64,000 bases of DNA from VAZQ01 sp036555745 (GCA_036555745.1 DATBKV010000138.1:62001-126000); one strand, 5' to 3'. Shown: positions 37,166 through 45,955, numbered from the stretch's first letter. Notes: generated by a model not told the origin, from the letters alone. Numbers and translations: made by a program.

Positions 37166-37981
37166 TCAGCGGCCGGCGGCGTGGACCGCCCGTGCGAGTG
37201 CCCGTCCGACGCAGTCATAGCCGGCGGCGGAATTGTGCAGTCCATCCCATGACACCAGGGCGCCCGCCGGCAACCCCGCGTCGATCGAGCGGCGCATGAG
37301 CGCAAAGCGCGGAAACAGCCCGACCCGCTCCTGCCGCGCCGCCTCGGCGATCATCGTCTCCATGATGCCATGCTCGGAGGTCGCGAGTACGAGCGGGGCG
37401 TATTGCAGGTCCATCAGGATCACGTCGACCCCGGCCGCCTTCAGCATGCGTATGCCGGCGACGATCCGGCCCTTGAGACCATCGGCGCGTCCGCCCCAGG
37501 CCACGTCGTTAGTGCCGAGCTGCCACACTACCAGGTCGGGCCGATAGGCCAGGGCGTCGCGCGCGAACCGGGCAATGCTGCCGGTAATGGTTTCCCCGAT
37601 ATGGCCGCTGTTGATTACCTCGATCCGTGCCGCCGGGCGCAAGCGCGCGAGCTCGCGGCGCATGACCTCTGGATAGGTGGCCGACGGAGTGAGCACCCAC
37701 AGGCCGGTGGTGGAGGAGGACCCGATGGCCACGATCCTGACCATCTCGCCGGCGTTGAGGCGCGCCGTCGTGCGCGGCAGCGGCGCACCCAGCGACAGGC
37801 TTCGGTTCGCCGCCAGGCAGACCTCGGCGTCCGGAAGGCCGGCAGGGGTCTGCGCCGGGCTTGCCCCGGCCGCCGCCATCAACAGGCCGGCTACCAGGCA
37901 GGCGGACCATGAGCGGCGCTGCACTCGCGAGTTTGCGGATCGAGTTGGCCGGCAATGGCGGTGGGAAACAGCCTGCATCAA
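37166..37981 (-). CDS. SGNH/GDSL-type hydrolase, exported
   Basis: 271 residues. After a positively charged N terminus and a hydrophobic stretch (SWSACLVAGLLMAAAGASPA) the block I serine is in VAIGSSSTTGLWV, block III in WQLGTNDVAWGG and the Asp-His pair in WDGLHNSAAGYDCVG. It is likely a periplasmic esterase or acyl-hydrolase. ATG 37981 overlaps the radical SAM stop in an ATGA arrangement, so the pair is translationally coupled. It shares an operon with a radical SAM enzyme and an SDR. Confidence 0.85.
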   Translation of the reverse strand: MMQAVSHRHCRPTRSANSRVQRRSWSACLVAGLLMAAAGASPAQTPAGLPDAEVCLAANRSLSLGAPLPRTTARLNAGEMVRIVAIGSSSTTGLWVLTPSATYPEVMRRELARLRPAARIEVINSGHIGETITGSIARFARDALAYRPDLVVWQLGTNDVAWGGRADGLKGRIVAGIRMLKAAGVDVILMDLQYAPLVLATSEHGIMETMIAEAARQERVGLFPRFALMRRSIDAGLPAGALVSWDGLHNSAAGYDCVGRALARAVHAAGR

Positions 37982-39774
37982 GCGGCGTCGACTCGGGCGC
38001 TATGTCCCGCGCCAACGAGCTGCTCGACCTTGTGGGCATGCGCGACCGCTTGGCGGGCGGCGTCGCTATGGGTGAACAATTCGAGCCGTTCGGTCTCATC
38101 CTCGCTCACGGGCGTCATGGCGATGTCGCTATAGGTGTAGCGATCCGGAGCCTTCTGAAGACGCCGGTTGGTCGCATGCAGCCACAGGAGGAGGCGCACG
38201 GCGCGGGAATATTTCGCGACGAAATTCCACGCGTATTTCGGATAAAACGACCAGATCGGCTCGATCGGCAGGCCGGGACGCCGATCGCGTCGATACTTGC
38301 GGCGCAGCAGACCGCCCTGCAGCGGATGAGCATTCTCCAAAGGCACCGAGGAGCAGAACAGGAAAACGAAGCTCACCAGTCGCGACATGCTGCAATTGGT
38401 GGCAGCCCCGCGGCGTAGGATCGTTTCCATGTGCTCGGGCGTGTAAAAGGTTTCCCAGGCAGAGCGATAGACTTCCTCCCATTCCTCCTTGCTCATCTTC
38501 GGATGATGCGAGACGGCGTGCTCCCCGTCGTACAGATTCAGATCCGGGTGCATCCATTCGCCCTTCTGCCACAGCACCTTGTGGTCCTCCGAGCCGGGGA
38601 GGGGGGTCAAGCAGAAGAATTCGAGGATGTCGAGCGGCAGCTCTCGCTGGATGATGGCGATGTCCTCGCGAATCGATTCCGGCGTATCGAACGGGAAGCC
38701 CAGGATGTAGCCCGCCGTGGTGATCGCGCCCGCATTCTTCCAGGCGAGCAGCATCTTGCGGTATTCGGTGATCTTGTTCTGGCGTTTCTTCGCGGCGAGC
38801 AGGTTGGCGGCATTGATGCTTTCGAGGCCGACCAGCACGCGGTTGGTGCCCGCGCGGGCGGCCTTATCGATGAAGTTTGGAATCTTGTGACAGAGTGTAT
38901 CGACCTGGATCATCAGCCGGATGTACATGTTCTCGCGCTCGCGCAACATGATGATCCGGTCGAAAATCGCTTCCCAATCCTTGTTGCGGGCGAGATTGTC
39001 GTCGGTGATGAAGAAGTGACGGATGCCCTGGGCATAGTGCTCGCGGATCGTGCGCTCGACGTCATCCGCCGAGCGCCGGCGCGATTTCCTGCCCTGCACA
39101 TTGATGATGGTGCAGAATGAACATTGATACGGGCAGCCGCGGCCGGCATCGAAGCTCGCCAGCGCCTGGAAGGTCTTGCGCAGATGCTCGACCGGAAGAA
39201 TTGGGGTCGGCTCCGACTCGAGCGATGGAAGATCCTTGAGATAGTTGTAGATCGGCTGCAGCTTGCCGTTCGCCGCATCCTGCAGGATGAGATCCATCCG
39301 GCCCTCGAGCTCGCCGGCGAACATGCTCGCCCCCATCTCGAGAGTCTTTTTCAGGTCGGCCTGCAGCTCGGGGAGCATGGCGAGACAGCCGGACACGTGG
39401 AATCCGCCGATCATGACCGGCACCCCCGCCGCGCGAAACGGGCGAGCGATATCGAGTGCACGGGGGTACTGATTCGACTGCACGCCGACGAGCGCGACCA
39501 GGCCGAACCCGCCGTGGCGCCGAAACCGCGCCATGAGCTTGTCGATCTTCACGCGGGTGTGGATCTCGTCGATCACCGCGATGTCGATCGCGGTGTCTGC
39601 TCCGAGCACGGCGCGCTGCGCCGAATCCCGGGCCAAGCTGTAGAGCACGGCCAGGGTATTCGAAGGCACGAATGCGCGCATCCATTGGATGACGTAGCCG
39701 TCGTCGTCATAGTGCGATGGCTTGATCAGGACGAGCTGAAAGCGCCGCCCGGGTCGCGTCGATGCAGCCGCCAT
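37978..39774 (-). CDS. B12-binding-type radical SAM protein
   Basis: 598 residues. The N terminus (LVLIKPSHYDDDGYVIQW) and the following domain resemble the cobalamin-binding layout of the B12/radical SAM class, though no DxHxxG motif is present (DEIHTRVKID is the nearest). The 4Fe-4S motif is CxxxCxxC in GRGCPYQCSFC (Cys214, Cys218, Cys221). LVGLESINAANLLAAKKRQN and LGFPFDTPESI are typical later radical SAM strands. Related enzymes modify lipids or natural products. It heads the operon with SGNH hydrolase and SDR genes. ATG 39774 follows the sequence AACTTCAGC; no strong ribosome site was seen. Confidence 0.82.
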   Translation of the reverse strand: MAAASTRPGRRFQLVLIKPSHYDDDGYVIQWMRAFVPSNTLAVLYSLARDSAQRAVLGADTAIDIAVIDEIHTRVKIDKLMARFRRHGGFGLVALVGVQSNQYPRALDIARPFRAAGVPVMIGGFHVSGCLAMLPELQADLKKTLEMGASMFAGELEGRMDLILQDAANGKLQPIYNYLKDLPSLESEPTPILPVEHLRKTFQALASFDAGRGCPYQCSFCTIINVQGRKSRRRSADDVERTIREHYAQGIRHFFITDDNLARNKDWEAIFDRIIMLRERENMYIRLMIQVDTLCHKIPNFIDKAARAGTNRVLVGLESINAANLLAAKKRQNKITEYRKMLLAWKNAGAITTAGYILGFPFDTPESIREDIAIIQRELPLDILEFFCLTPLPGSEDHKVLWQKGEWMHPDLNLYDGEHAVSHHPKMSKEEWEEVYRSAWETFYTPEHMETILRRGAATNCSMSRLVSFVFLFCSSVPLENAHPLQGGLLRRKYRRDRRPGLPIEPIWSFYPKYAWNFVAKYSRAVRLLLWLHATNRRLQKAPDRYTYSDIAMTPVSEDETERLELFTHSDAARQAVAHAHKVEQLVGAGHSARVDAA

Positions 39775-39988
39775 GCTGAAGTTCGTGCCCCCTCCCCAAC
39801 TGCCGGGAGATGTTTGCCGTCAAGTGCAACTGTAACATAAGGCCGCGCCCTGAAAAAAGGCCCTAATCGGGGCAAATCTGGGCACGAAGTTCCAGCTCAG
39901 CGAATGCGCCGCAAACGACGAGCGGAGGCACGAGGCCTCCGCCAAACGTCGTCTCACAATTGTCCGCGGTCGCGAACGGCGCTGTCCG

Positions 39989-40702
39989 TCAGGTCCGCGG
40001 GTTGGCGTCGACCACCTGCGAGGGCGCCGGCCGAGCGGGCTTGCGCGCTGCGGTCGCCGGCCTGTGCGCCGCGGGCGCGGAGGCCTGCTGTGTCATAGGC
40101 TGGGCGCCCGGCATGTATCTGCGGCCGCCGTTGAGCTGACGCAGCTCGTTGACCCACTCCTCGGGATACAAGAGATGGTTGCCCGGAACCCGCAAGCCCA
40201 TGTGCATCGCGACGGTCTGGATGAAAGCCACGCAGTTCCAGGTGGCAGCGTTCCACACCACCGACGCCGCTTCCAAGTGCTTGATATACGCGAACACCTC
40301 CCGGGCCTGCGCCTCGGTCATGTAGACGCGGTAGCTCGCGGTCAGATACTGCTCGTCGAGGTCGCCGTAGCTCTTCCCGGTTTCGGCTGGGACCGGAATG
40401 ACGTGTCCGAGGATATAGGGGATGACGCTCTCGGTCGCCGGATGGACCCCCGCGACTTCAACCGTTCGCTGATCGGCGCGGCCGTACCAGACGAAAGCGT
40501 GTCCGTAGCTCGCAGCGGTCCGCGCCCGGAAATCGACGTAGTAGATCGCCTTGCCTGCGGTCTCTGAGTGGGCGCTGATCGTCCGCGCGCCGCTTGGATC
40601 CTGCGCGCTAGCCGGCTGCGCCTGCAGCGCGGCGCAGATCGCGGCCGCACCAAAGCCCGCCGCGAGGGCGCGTTTGAGCGTTTTGCTCCGAGCAAGTTGC
40701 AT
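39989..40702 (-). CDS. Secreted protein of unknown function with possible Cys/His active site
   Basis: 237 residues. A signal peptide ends near ASAQD. The mature part includes SYGHAFVWYGR near residue 65 and NAATWNCVAFIQTVAMHMG near residue 150. A cysteine and a histidine in such contexts recall permuted NlpC/P60 or papain-like folds, but I cannot confirm this. The C-terminal 35 residues are Pro/Ala-rich and probably disordered. ATG 40702 lies behind GAGGGGAGCC. It is transcribed apart from its neighbours. Confidence 0.65.
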   Translation of the reverse strand: MQLARSKTLKRALAAGFGAAAICAALQAQPASAQDPSGARTISAHSETAGKAIYYVDFRARTAASYGHAFVWYGRADQRTVEVAGVHPATESVIPYILGHVIPVPAETGKSYGDLDEQYLTASYRVYMTEAQAREVFAYIKHLEAASVVWNAATWNCVAFIQTVAMHMGLRVPGNHLLYPEEWVNELRQLNGGRRYMPGAQPMTQQASAPAAHRPATAARKPARPAPSQVVDANPRT

Positions 40703-40851
40703 GGCTGGCTCCCCTCGTCCTGGTCCGCTTCAGCTGAAAAGCGAAGCGGTCGCCCCATCGCCCCGGCAGAAAAAATGCCGAGGGGTGCCCGCGAAGTTCT
40801 CCTTGCTCATCGAGCAGCGGACGCGAGCACCCCTTCGGTTACGTCGTCACG

Positions 40852-41037
40852 TCAGCCCTTGGTGACGACCGGCTGCGGATACTTGCCGATCGGATACTTG
40901 CCAACCGGATACTTGCCGATCGGCGCCTTGCCCACCGGAGGCGCCGGCGGAGGCGGCTCCCGGCGCGGCAGGTCGGCTGCGGCGGCTGCGCTCAGCATGG
41001 CCAAGGATGCAGCCGTTACGGTTAGAATCTTCAGCAT
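40852..41037 (-). CDS. Small secreted protein with GKYP tandem repeats
   Basis: 61 residues. Signal peptide MLKILTVTAASLAMLSAAAA is followed by a proline run (PRREPPPPAPP) and short tandem repeats of GKYP/GKAP: VGKAPIGKYPVGKYP then IGKYPQP. ATG 41037 is preceded by AAGGGGATT, a good ribosome site. The open frame reaches 41130 but those added residues are cysteine- and proline-rich and out of character. No function is known. The repeat coding DNA (GGATACTTGCC units) is a recent-looking expansion. Confidence 0.65.
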   Translation of the reverse strand: MLKILTVTAASLAMLSAAAAADLPRREPPPPAPPVGKAPIGKYPVGKYPIGKYPQPVVTKG

Positions 41038-41658
41038 GACTAATCCCCTTGTGTTTGGACAGCATCGCCTTGCGGACAACCCCGGATGGGGTAAACCGAG
41101 AGGGACGCCCCCCTGTCTTTGCACCATCACTTAGCCAGAGCGGTTTCCACCGCTGCACGATTTAACGATGCTCTAATGGCCTCCCTGACTCAATCGAAAA
41201 GCGCTGAAACCACCGGCGCTGTTAATCATTTCCAGGATAGTGTTGCACAAATATCACCTATGCCGCGCTGAAAGCCCGTTCTCGGCAACGAAATGGGCTG
41301 AATTCCCCCTTGCAACGGTATTTTTTGTGACGCTTCGATGGCGCAATGCGCACATCCCACCACGGCGATCGCGCCCGTTCGAGTCGTTTGCGCTTGCTGA
41401 TTCAGGTCAGTCCGCGACTCGCACTGCTGGCTGCCGAAGCTGCGGCCTCGCGGCGACAAACCGCCAGGGCTCCGGCCCGGCGATCCTCGCGCGCAAAGCA
41501 TGGTTCTCGGAGTCCGGCGCATGGTCAGGTCTGATATGGACGACCGCGAGCGCCAGCAGGACTTCGGAACGCGACCTGGAACGAGGCGAGTGGCTGCGGC
41601 ACAAACAGCCGCTTGACGATGGCGGGCCGGCCGCCAGTGCCAGGGAGGAATTGAGCCG
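41038..41658. other. Intergenic region, no gene recognised
   Basis: 621 bp between a minus-strand small secreted protein gene and the plus-strand ABC binding-protein remnant. Several overlapping frames are open, but their translations are rich in Arg, Ser and Pro and match no family I recognise. The part around 41160-41290 is noticeably more A+T-rich than its surroundings and could hold promoters for both directions. No palindrome or EcfG site was found. Confidence 0.4.
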
Positions 41659-42439
41659 ATGCTTGCCACTGCCAGACGTGCCGCCGCGCGAGCTTCGCTC
41701 GCGATGCTGCTATGGTGCCTGCCCTGGGCGATCGCGCCGCTGCACGCGACTGACCCGATCAAGGTCGGCTTCAGCATGGCGCTGACGGGCGCGGTGGCGC
41801 CCAATGGCAAGCAGAATCTGCTGGCGCTGGAAATCTGGCGCGACGACGTCAACGCCACCGGCGGGCTCATGGGACGCCCGGTCGAGCTCGTCTATTACGA
41901 CGACCAGAGCAATCCCAACAACGTGCCCGGCATCTACACCAAGCTCATCAGCGTCGACAAAGTCGATCTGTTGCTCGGGCCCTACGCCACAAACATGATC
42001 GCGCCGGCCATGCCCGTCATCATGCAGGCCAATAAAATTACGATCAGCATGCTCGGCGTGAACGTCAATCGCCAGTTCAACTACTCCAGATATTTTTCGA
42101 TGGTGCCGGGCGGGGACGAGGGCACCTTGGCGTTTTCCCGCGGCTGGTTCGAGATCGCCGGCGTGCAGACGCCGAGGCCGAAGACGGTGGCGCTCATCGC
42201 GGCGGACGCTGAGTTCGGCAAAACCGCGTGCGATGGCGCTCGCGAGAACGCCAAGGCCGGCGGTTTCGAGATTGTCTACGACAAGAGCTACCCTCCTGGA
42301 ACGACCGACATGGTGCCGGTCATGCGCGCCGTGCAAGCCGCCGATCCCGATCTCGTGTTCGCCTGCGCCTACCCTGTGGCCGCCGGAGTACAAGACCGGC
42401 AGCATCATCTATCCCTACCGAGGGGCGAAGGATCGCTGA
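41659..42439 (+). pseudogene. Branched-chain amino-acid-type ABC transporter substrate-binding protein, internal deletion
   Basis: ATG 41659 has GGAGG upstream and starts a normal LivK-type protein: signal peptide, then KVGFSMALTGAVAPNGKQN and DKVDLLLGPYATNM, through VQAADPDLVFACAYP at residue 239. Then the family's middle is missing. In the +1 frame, LWPPEYKTGSIIYPYRGAKDR and a stop at 42437-42439 give a proper family C terminus. About 150 codons seem lost in one event, with a frame change at about 42373-42378. The first frame runs on to 43023 only by accident, across the kinase gene. No permease or ATPase gene is beside it. Confidence 0.85.
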
Positions 42440-42486
42440 TGCAGGCTCGACCGGCGCTGGTGCCCGGGCCGTGCGCAAGCCGCGGC

Positions 42487-44130
42487 TCAAGGCGGGTCGA
42501 CGGGCGAGGTCGCTCGCACGCCGCTGGGCCATCGTTCGTGGGTGAGCGGAACGGTGAGCTTGGCATGGAGGCCGTCCGGCCCGAAGCTTTGCTGGACTTG
42601 GCCATTGAGCTGGCGTTCGATGACCATGCTGATCAGCCGGGAGCCGAAACCCGGACGTCGGGTTCGCCTGGGCGCGGGTCCGCGCGTTTCTTTCCAGTCG
42701 AGCACCAGGGTGAGGCCCTGCTGGGTGCGCGTGACCGTCCAGCTCAAGTCGACCCGGCCGGCGGGCTCGGAGAGGCTGCCATGCTTACTGGCATTGGTCG
42801 CAAGCTCGTGCACCGCCATGCTCAAGCCGAAGGTCGGATCCGGCTCGAGGAAGACGTTCGGTCCATTGAACGAGATGCGGTCGAGAAATGGGGCGAGCAG
42901 CGTGTTGAGCAGCTCGTTGAGCGAAGTGGATTTCCAGCCGCCTTCGGTGATGAGGCGGTGCGCGTTGGCGAGCGCCAGCACGCGTGCCTCGTATTTCGCC
43001 ACCAGCTCGCCGACGGTGCGTGAATTCTTGGCGGTCTGCGAGAACAGGGCCAGCAACTGGGAAAACAGATTGCCGGAGCGGTGGCGCAACTCTCGGATCA
43101 TCAGCTCGTGGCGCTGGTCGAGTTGACGACGTTGGATGGCGCCTGCCACCACGTTGGCGACGGCCGCCAGGAATGAGATGTCGTAGTCGTTGAACTTGCG
43201 CCGCTTGCTGGAATACGCGGCGATCACCCCATAGGCGCGGCCGTCGCGCCCGGCAATGGGCGCGGCCAGGCCGCTGACCACGGCGTGTTCGTGCAGCAGC
43301 GGTGATCCGGAAAATCTGGTCTCGGACGCGAGGTCCTCCAGGATGATCGGCCGGCCGGAGGCGAGCGCATATCCTGCCAGCGTGTCGCGGCCGGTCGAAA
43401 CATGGGCGGTCCCGACCACTCCCGGCCGCCAACCGATGCCGGCACGGAGCACGAGTTCGGCGTCGCCGGGAAGAAGCTCGAGAATATTGACCATCCCGAG
43501 GTCCAGAAGTTCTCCAACCGTGCTCACCGCTTCGTTGAAGAATTTCTGCAAATCGACCTCGGTCAGTGCGCGCTCGCCCAGTCGGGCCAGTACTTCCTGC
43601 TGGCGCGCGCGAACGCGAACCTCGCGATTAACCCTTAGGCGCTCGGTGACGTCCCGGCACACGCCGAGTATTTGCACTGCCGCGCCCTCCTGACTAACCG
43701 CGGTGACCGAAGCCTCGAACCAGCGCTCCTCGCGCTCCGAACCGCCGGGCAAGCGGTACTCCAGCCGACAAGGCTCCCGCGTCAGCAAGGTCTTGTGGAT
43801 CGCCGCGAGTACTCCACCCGCGTCCTGCGACGGAAAATCCTGCGGAACGATCGACAGCGAGCCCTCCACGCTGTCCTCATGACGGCCGTGCACATCTTCG
43901 AGTCTCGTCGACCAGGTCAACCGGTTCGAGCGCAAGTCCCATGACCAGACGCCAACCTGGCCAGCGTCGAGCGCTGCTCGAAAGCCTTCAAGTTGGGCTT
44001 CGAAGCCGGCCACTGGTTTGGAAGCGCGGCTGTTCGCCGTTTCATCCCTTGAATTTGCTTCAGGCACTTTCACATCGCCGTACAACGGACTGGTTAGCTT
44101 TCCAGCGCAGTTTCCGGAACGCAGCGCCAC
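42487..44130 (-). CDS. PAS/GAF sensor histidine kinase, HWE/HisKA_2 type
   Basis: 547 residues, soluble. A PAS domain (about residues 45-165: AALDAGQVGVWSWDLRSNRL through VQILGVCRDVTERLR) is followed by a GAF domain (about 185-335) and the kinase core. The phospho-acceptor region is ELRHRSGNLFSQLLALFSQT, where the His-Arg pair marks this class, and the ATP-binding N box is HELATNASKHGSLS. Such kinases often feed PhyR in the alphaproteobacterial general stress response, and phyR is 2.2 kb away. A GTG at 44130 is taken as start; GTG codons near 44070 are alternatives. No membrane segment is present, so the signal is probably cytoplasmic (redox, light or ligand through PAS/GAF). Confidence 0.85.
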   Translation of the reverse strand: MALRSGNCAGKLTSPLYGDVKVPEANSRDETANSRASKPVAGFEAQLEGFRAALDAGQVGVWSWDLRSNRLTWSTRLEDVHGRHEDSVEGSLSIVPQDFPSQDAGGVLAAIHKTLLTREPCRLEYRLPGGSEREERWFEASVTAVSQEGAAVQILGVCRDVTERLRVNREVRVRARQQEVLARLGERALTEVDLQKFFNEAVSTVGELLDLGMVNILELLPGDAELVLRAGIGWRPGVVGTAHVSTGRDTLAGYALASGRPIILEDLASETRFSGSPLLHEHAVVSGLAAPIAGRDGRAYGVIAAYSSKRRKFNDYDISFLAAVANVVAGAIQRRQLDQRHELMIRELRHRSGNLFSQLLALFSQTAKNSRTVGELVAKYEARVLALANAHRLITEGGWKSTSLNELLNTLLAPFLDRISFNGPNVFLEPDPTFGLSMAVHELATNASKHGSLSEPAGRVDLSWTVTRTQQGLTLVLDWKETRGPAPRRTRRPGFGSRLISMVIERQLNGQVQQSFGPDGLHAKLTVPLTHERWPSGVRATSPVDPP

Positions 44131-44555
44131 GTGGACGAGACATCCTCACCCACGAAGCGATCGTTTCGCCAATGACACGACCGCGCATTTGAATTCTTCC
44201 TTCGTGGGCATCGAAGTCAAGCTACACCCGGCGTTCGCGCTACGCCGCCCTTGCCGTGCCCTGGTGCTGGTCTGCAGGCGCTCAAGACAAGCTGCCGCCA
44301 ACGCAACCGGCGCCGATCTGCTCACTTGGCGTGCGAAGGCTGATTGACGCGCCGGCCGTCGCGGGCCGCTGCCGCCATGCCACCGCGCTGCGGAGAATGA
44401 GGAAACCCACCCCGATCAAACCCATTACCGAGTGCGGAGGGCAGAGTCTCGTCCGCCCGCGTTGAATTATAAGCGTTTGGCATTGCAAAGGTTCCGCGCC
44501 CGGCCCGCCGCCATTCGACAAGGCCAGGTCGACGGCGCGCCTGCATCTCATCTTT
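44131..44555. other. Region between kinase and DUF3309 promoter
   Basis: 425 bp. It should contain the promoter of the kinase. A weak candidate for a 47-codon hydrophobic mini-gene (44282-44424, minus) has no convincing ribosome site. No EcfG site is visible on the minus strand. Confidence 0.35.
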
Positions 44556-44580
44556 GGAACAATTTCCACTAGGGCACGTT
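44556..44580 (+). promoter_or_regulatory. EcfG-type promoter (GGAAC-N16-CGTT)
   Basis: GGAAC at 44556-44560, 16 bases, CGTT at 44577-44580: an exact match to the EcfG consensus. The ATG of the DUF3309 gene lies 40 bp downstream, a normal leader length. Confidence 0.85.
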
Positions 44581-44619
44581 GGGTATCGCGGTTTCAACTG
44601 TCGTTGATGGGAGATTGTT

Positions 44620-44778
44620 ATGTCACTGGGCACGATTCTGCTGATTATCTTGATCTTGATCCTTATCGGCGCGATCCCAACTTGGCCCTACAGCTCGGGA
44701 TGGGGCTATTACCCCGCCGGAGGCATCGGGCTCATTCTGATCATCGTCATCATCCTTCTGTTGCTCGGACGGATCTAG
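44620..44778 (+). CDS. DUF3309 family small membrane protein
   Basis: 52 residues. Two hydrophobic segments (LGTILLIILILILIGAIPTW and GIGLILIIVIILLLLGRI) are separated by a PYSSGWGYYPAGG turn, exactly the layout of DUF3309 proteins. These are small inner-membrane proteins that in several alphaproteobacteria belong to the general stress regulon; their molecular job is unknown. The gene is preceded by a perfect EcfG promoter and GGGAG before ATG 44620. It ends before a strong bidirectional terminator. Confidence 0.88.
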   Translation: MSLGTILLIILILILIGAIPTWPYSSGWGYYPAGGIGLILIIVIILLLLGRI

Positions 44779-44887
44779 CTGAGGGGTCGGAGCTCGCGGC
44801 TGGCGTTAGCGCCGTTCGCGGCGATTTGCTGCAAAGCGTCGCCCCGCGGGAGCGGCCAGCCCGGCGCTCACGATTACCAGCAAAGTC

Positions 44888-44912
44888 ATTGCCCCGCCGG
44901 AGGCGGGGCAAT
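44888..44912. terminator. Bidirectional terminator hairpin
   Basis: Perfect 11-bp stem ATTGCCCCGCC / GGCGGGGCAAT with a 3-nt loop (GGA). It lies between the ends of two convergent genes, the DUF3309 gene and the hypothetical gene at 44948, and is followed on the plus strand by GCTTCTGTTTC. Confidence 0.75.
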
Positions 44913-44947
44913 GCTTCTGTTTCAATGTCAGGAGAAAGGCGGCCGCG

Positions 44948-45268
44948 TCAGGAGATGCAGCGGCCCGCAACCTGCGCCAGCGGCGACTGTCCGATCGCGC
45001 TGATCACCGGCTCGCATCCCTCGAGCAAACGCGGCTTGGGGCTCGGCGTGGGAGGCGCCTTCGTTTCGAGCGGACGGTTGAGGGGCTTGCCGCTTACCGG
45101 CGTGACCAGCGGCATGCGGTCCCCTTTCAGGACGCGGTTGATGCTGACCGTGTCCTGCGTGATCGAAGGCGCCGCGGTCGTGGCGGAGACCTCCAGGGCG
45201 ACCAGGAACGAAGCGATGACGAAAGCCGCGCCGAAGCAGCCGGCAAAATATTGCGAATAACGCCGCAT
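44948..45268 (-). CDS. Hypothetical single-pass exported protein
   Basis: 106 residues. One N-terminal hydrophobic segment (FAGCFGAAFVIASFLVALEV) is followed by a Pro/Lys-rich linker (KPLNRPLETKAPPTPSPKP) and a short cysteine-containing C terminus (GCEPVISAIGQSPLAQVAGRC, 21 residues, given here only as its GCEPVISAIGQSPLA core plus a final GRCIS). The final part with two cysteines recurs in uncharacterised Bradyrhizobium proteins as I recall. ATG 45268 has GGGAGC upstream. It is convergent with the DUF3309 gene. Confidence 0.7.
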   Translation of the reverse strand: MRRYSQYFAGCFGAAFVIASFLVALEVSATTAAPSITQDTVSINRVLKGDRMPLVTPVSGKPLNRPLETKAPPTPSPKPRLLEGCEPVISAIGQSPLAQVAGRCIS

Positions 45269-45955
45269 GGAGTGCTCCCACGATCCCTGTGCTTGTTTAG
45301 TCGTGGGAGGCAGGCCTCAGGTTCATAGCCGATGGCAATTTTTTCACGCCGCTGGGATGTCGACGACCGGCGGGTCCAACGCATTGAGCAACAAAGACTT
45401 CTTGGTGTCGCAGCCGCCCCGGAGACCTTCCCGCGCGCGCCATGGTCGCGCGTGAGCAACTGGCGGCTCGGCACCCCCCCCGCAGGCTCACGATCAAGGC
45501 AGTTCGAAGCGCCGCCGGCCGTATCGCCGCGACTGCTTGCGCGAAGCGGCCCGGGGAACCAACCCGCGCGTCGTGCATTGTCAGGGCAGCCGGCCGCCCA
45601 TTTCCCCCTCCCCGTGCTCGGCCGGTCATCTCGGGCGTAGTCGACGCGATGTCGACTACGCCCCTGTCTTGTCCACGTCAGCGTTCGAGAGCGACGCCAC
45701 CGCTACTGGAACTTTTGCCCACAGGCAGGGTTTTCCGCTGGCGGCTGATAACGGAAGCGAGCGAAGCCTCGGCGGTGAGTCGCTCAACGGCGAGGATATT
45801 CGGCGCCCGCATCGACTTGCGCCGCGTGGATCGCAGAGATCGTCGGATGAAAAGCGCGCGGCCGTCAAACTCACGCGTCGGCGTCCGGGTTGAACAGCCG
45901 CGCCATCTCTAAGCCCGGCCCGGTTGGCGCCAGCGCGCCCAATGAGAGGATTACC
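45269..45955. other. Intergenic region with no recognised gene
   Basis: 687 bp between the hypothetical gene at 44948 and the YqjD-like gene. Long open frames on both strands translate into Arg/Pro/Ala-rich nonsense without ribosome sites. It contains the 13-bp inverted repeat at 45633 and a GGAAC-N16-GGTT sequence at 45708-45732 that resembles an EcfG promoter with one mismatch, 224 bp before the next start codon. Confidence 0.4.
45633..45663. repeat. Perfect 13-bp inverted repeat (5-nt loop)
   Basis: GGGCGTAGTCGAC, loop GCGAT, GTCGACTACGCCC. There is no T-tract after it, so it may be an operator, a transcript stem-loop or a weak terminator. It lies mid-way in a 687-bp gap. Confidence 0.6.

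Noticed and set aside
40763..40785. Inverted repeat CCCCGGCAG...TGCCGAGGGG upstream of the gene at 40702
   Set aside because: The A/T run is the loop, not a downstream tract, so it is not a convincing terminator; kept out of the feature list.
42339..43023. C-terminal half of the frame that starts at 41659
   Set aside because: Only read-through of a deleted gene into the antisense of the histidine kinase.
44282..44424. Possible 47-residue hydrophobic minus-strand protein
   Set aside because: No ribosome site and no recognisable family.
44604..45260. 218-codon plus-strand frame
   Set aside because: Overlaps the DUF3309 gene and runs antisense to the hypothetical gene at 44948; the DUF3309 frame has family match, promoter and ribosome site.
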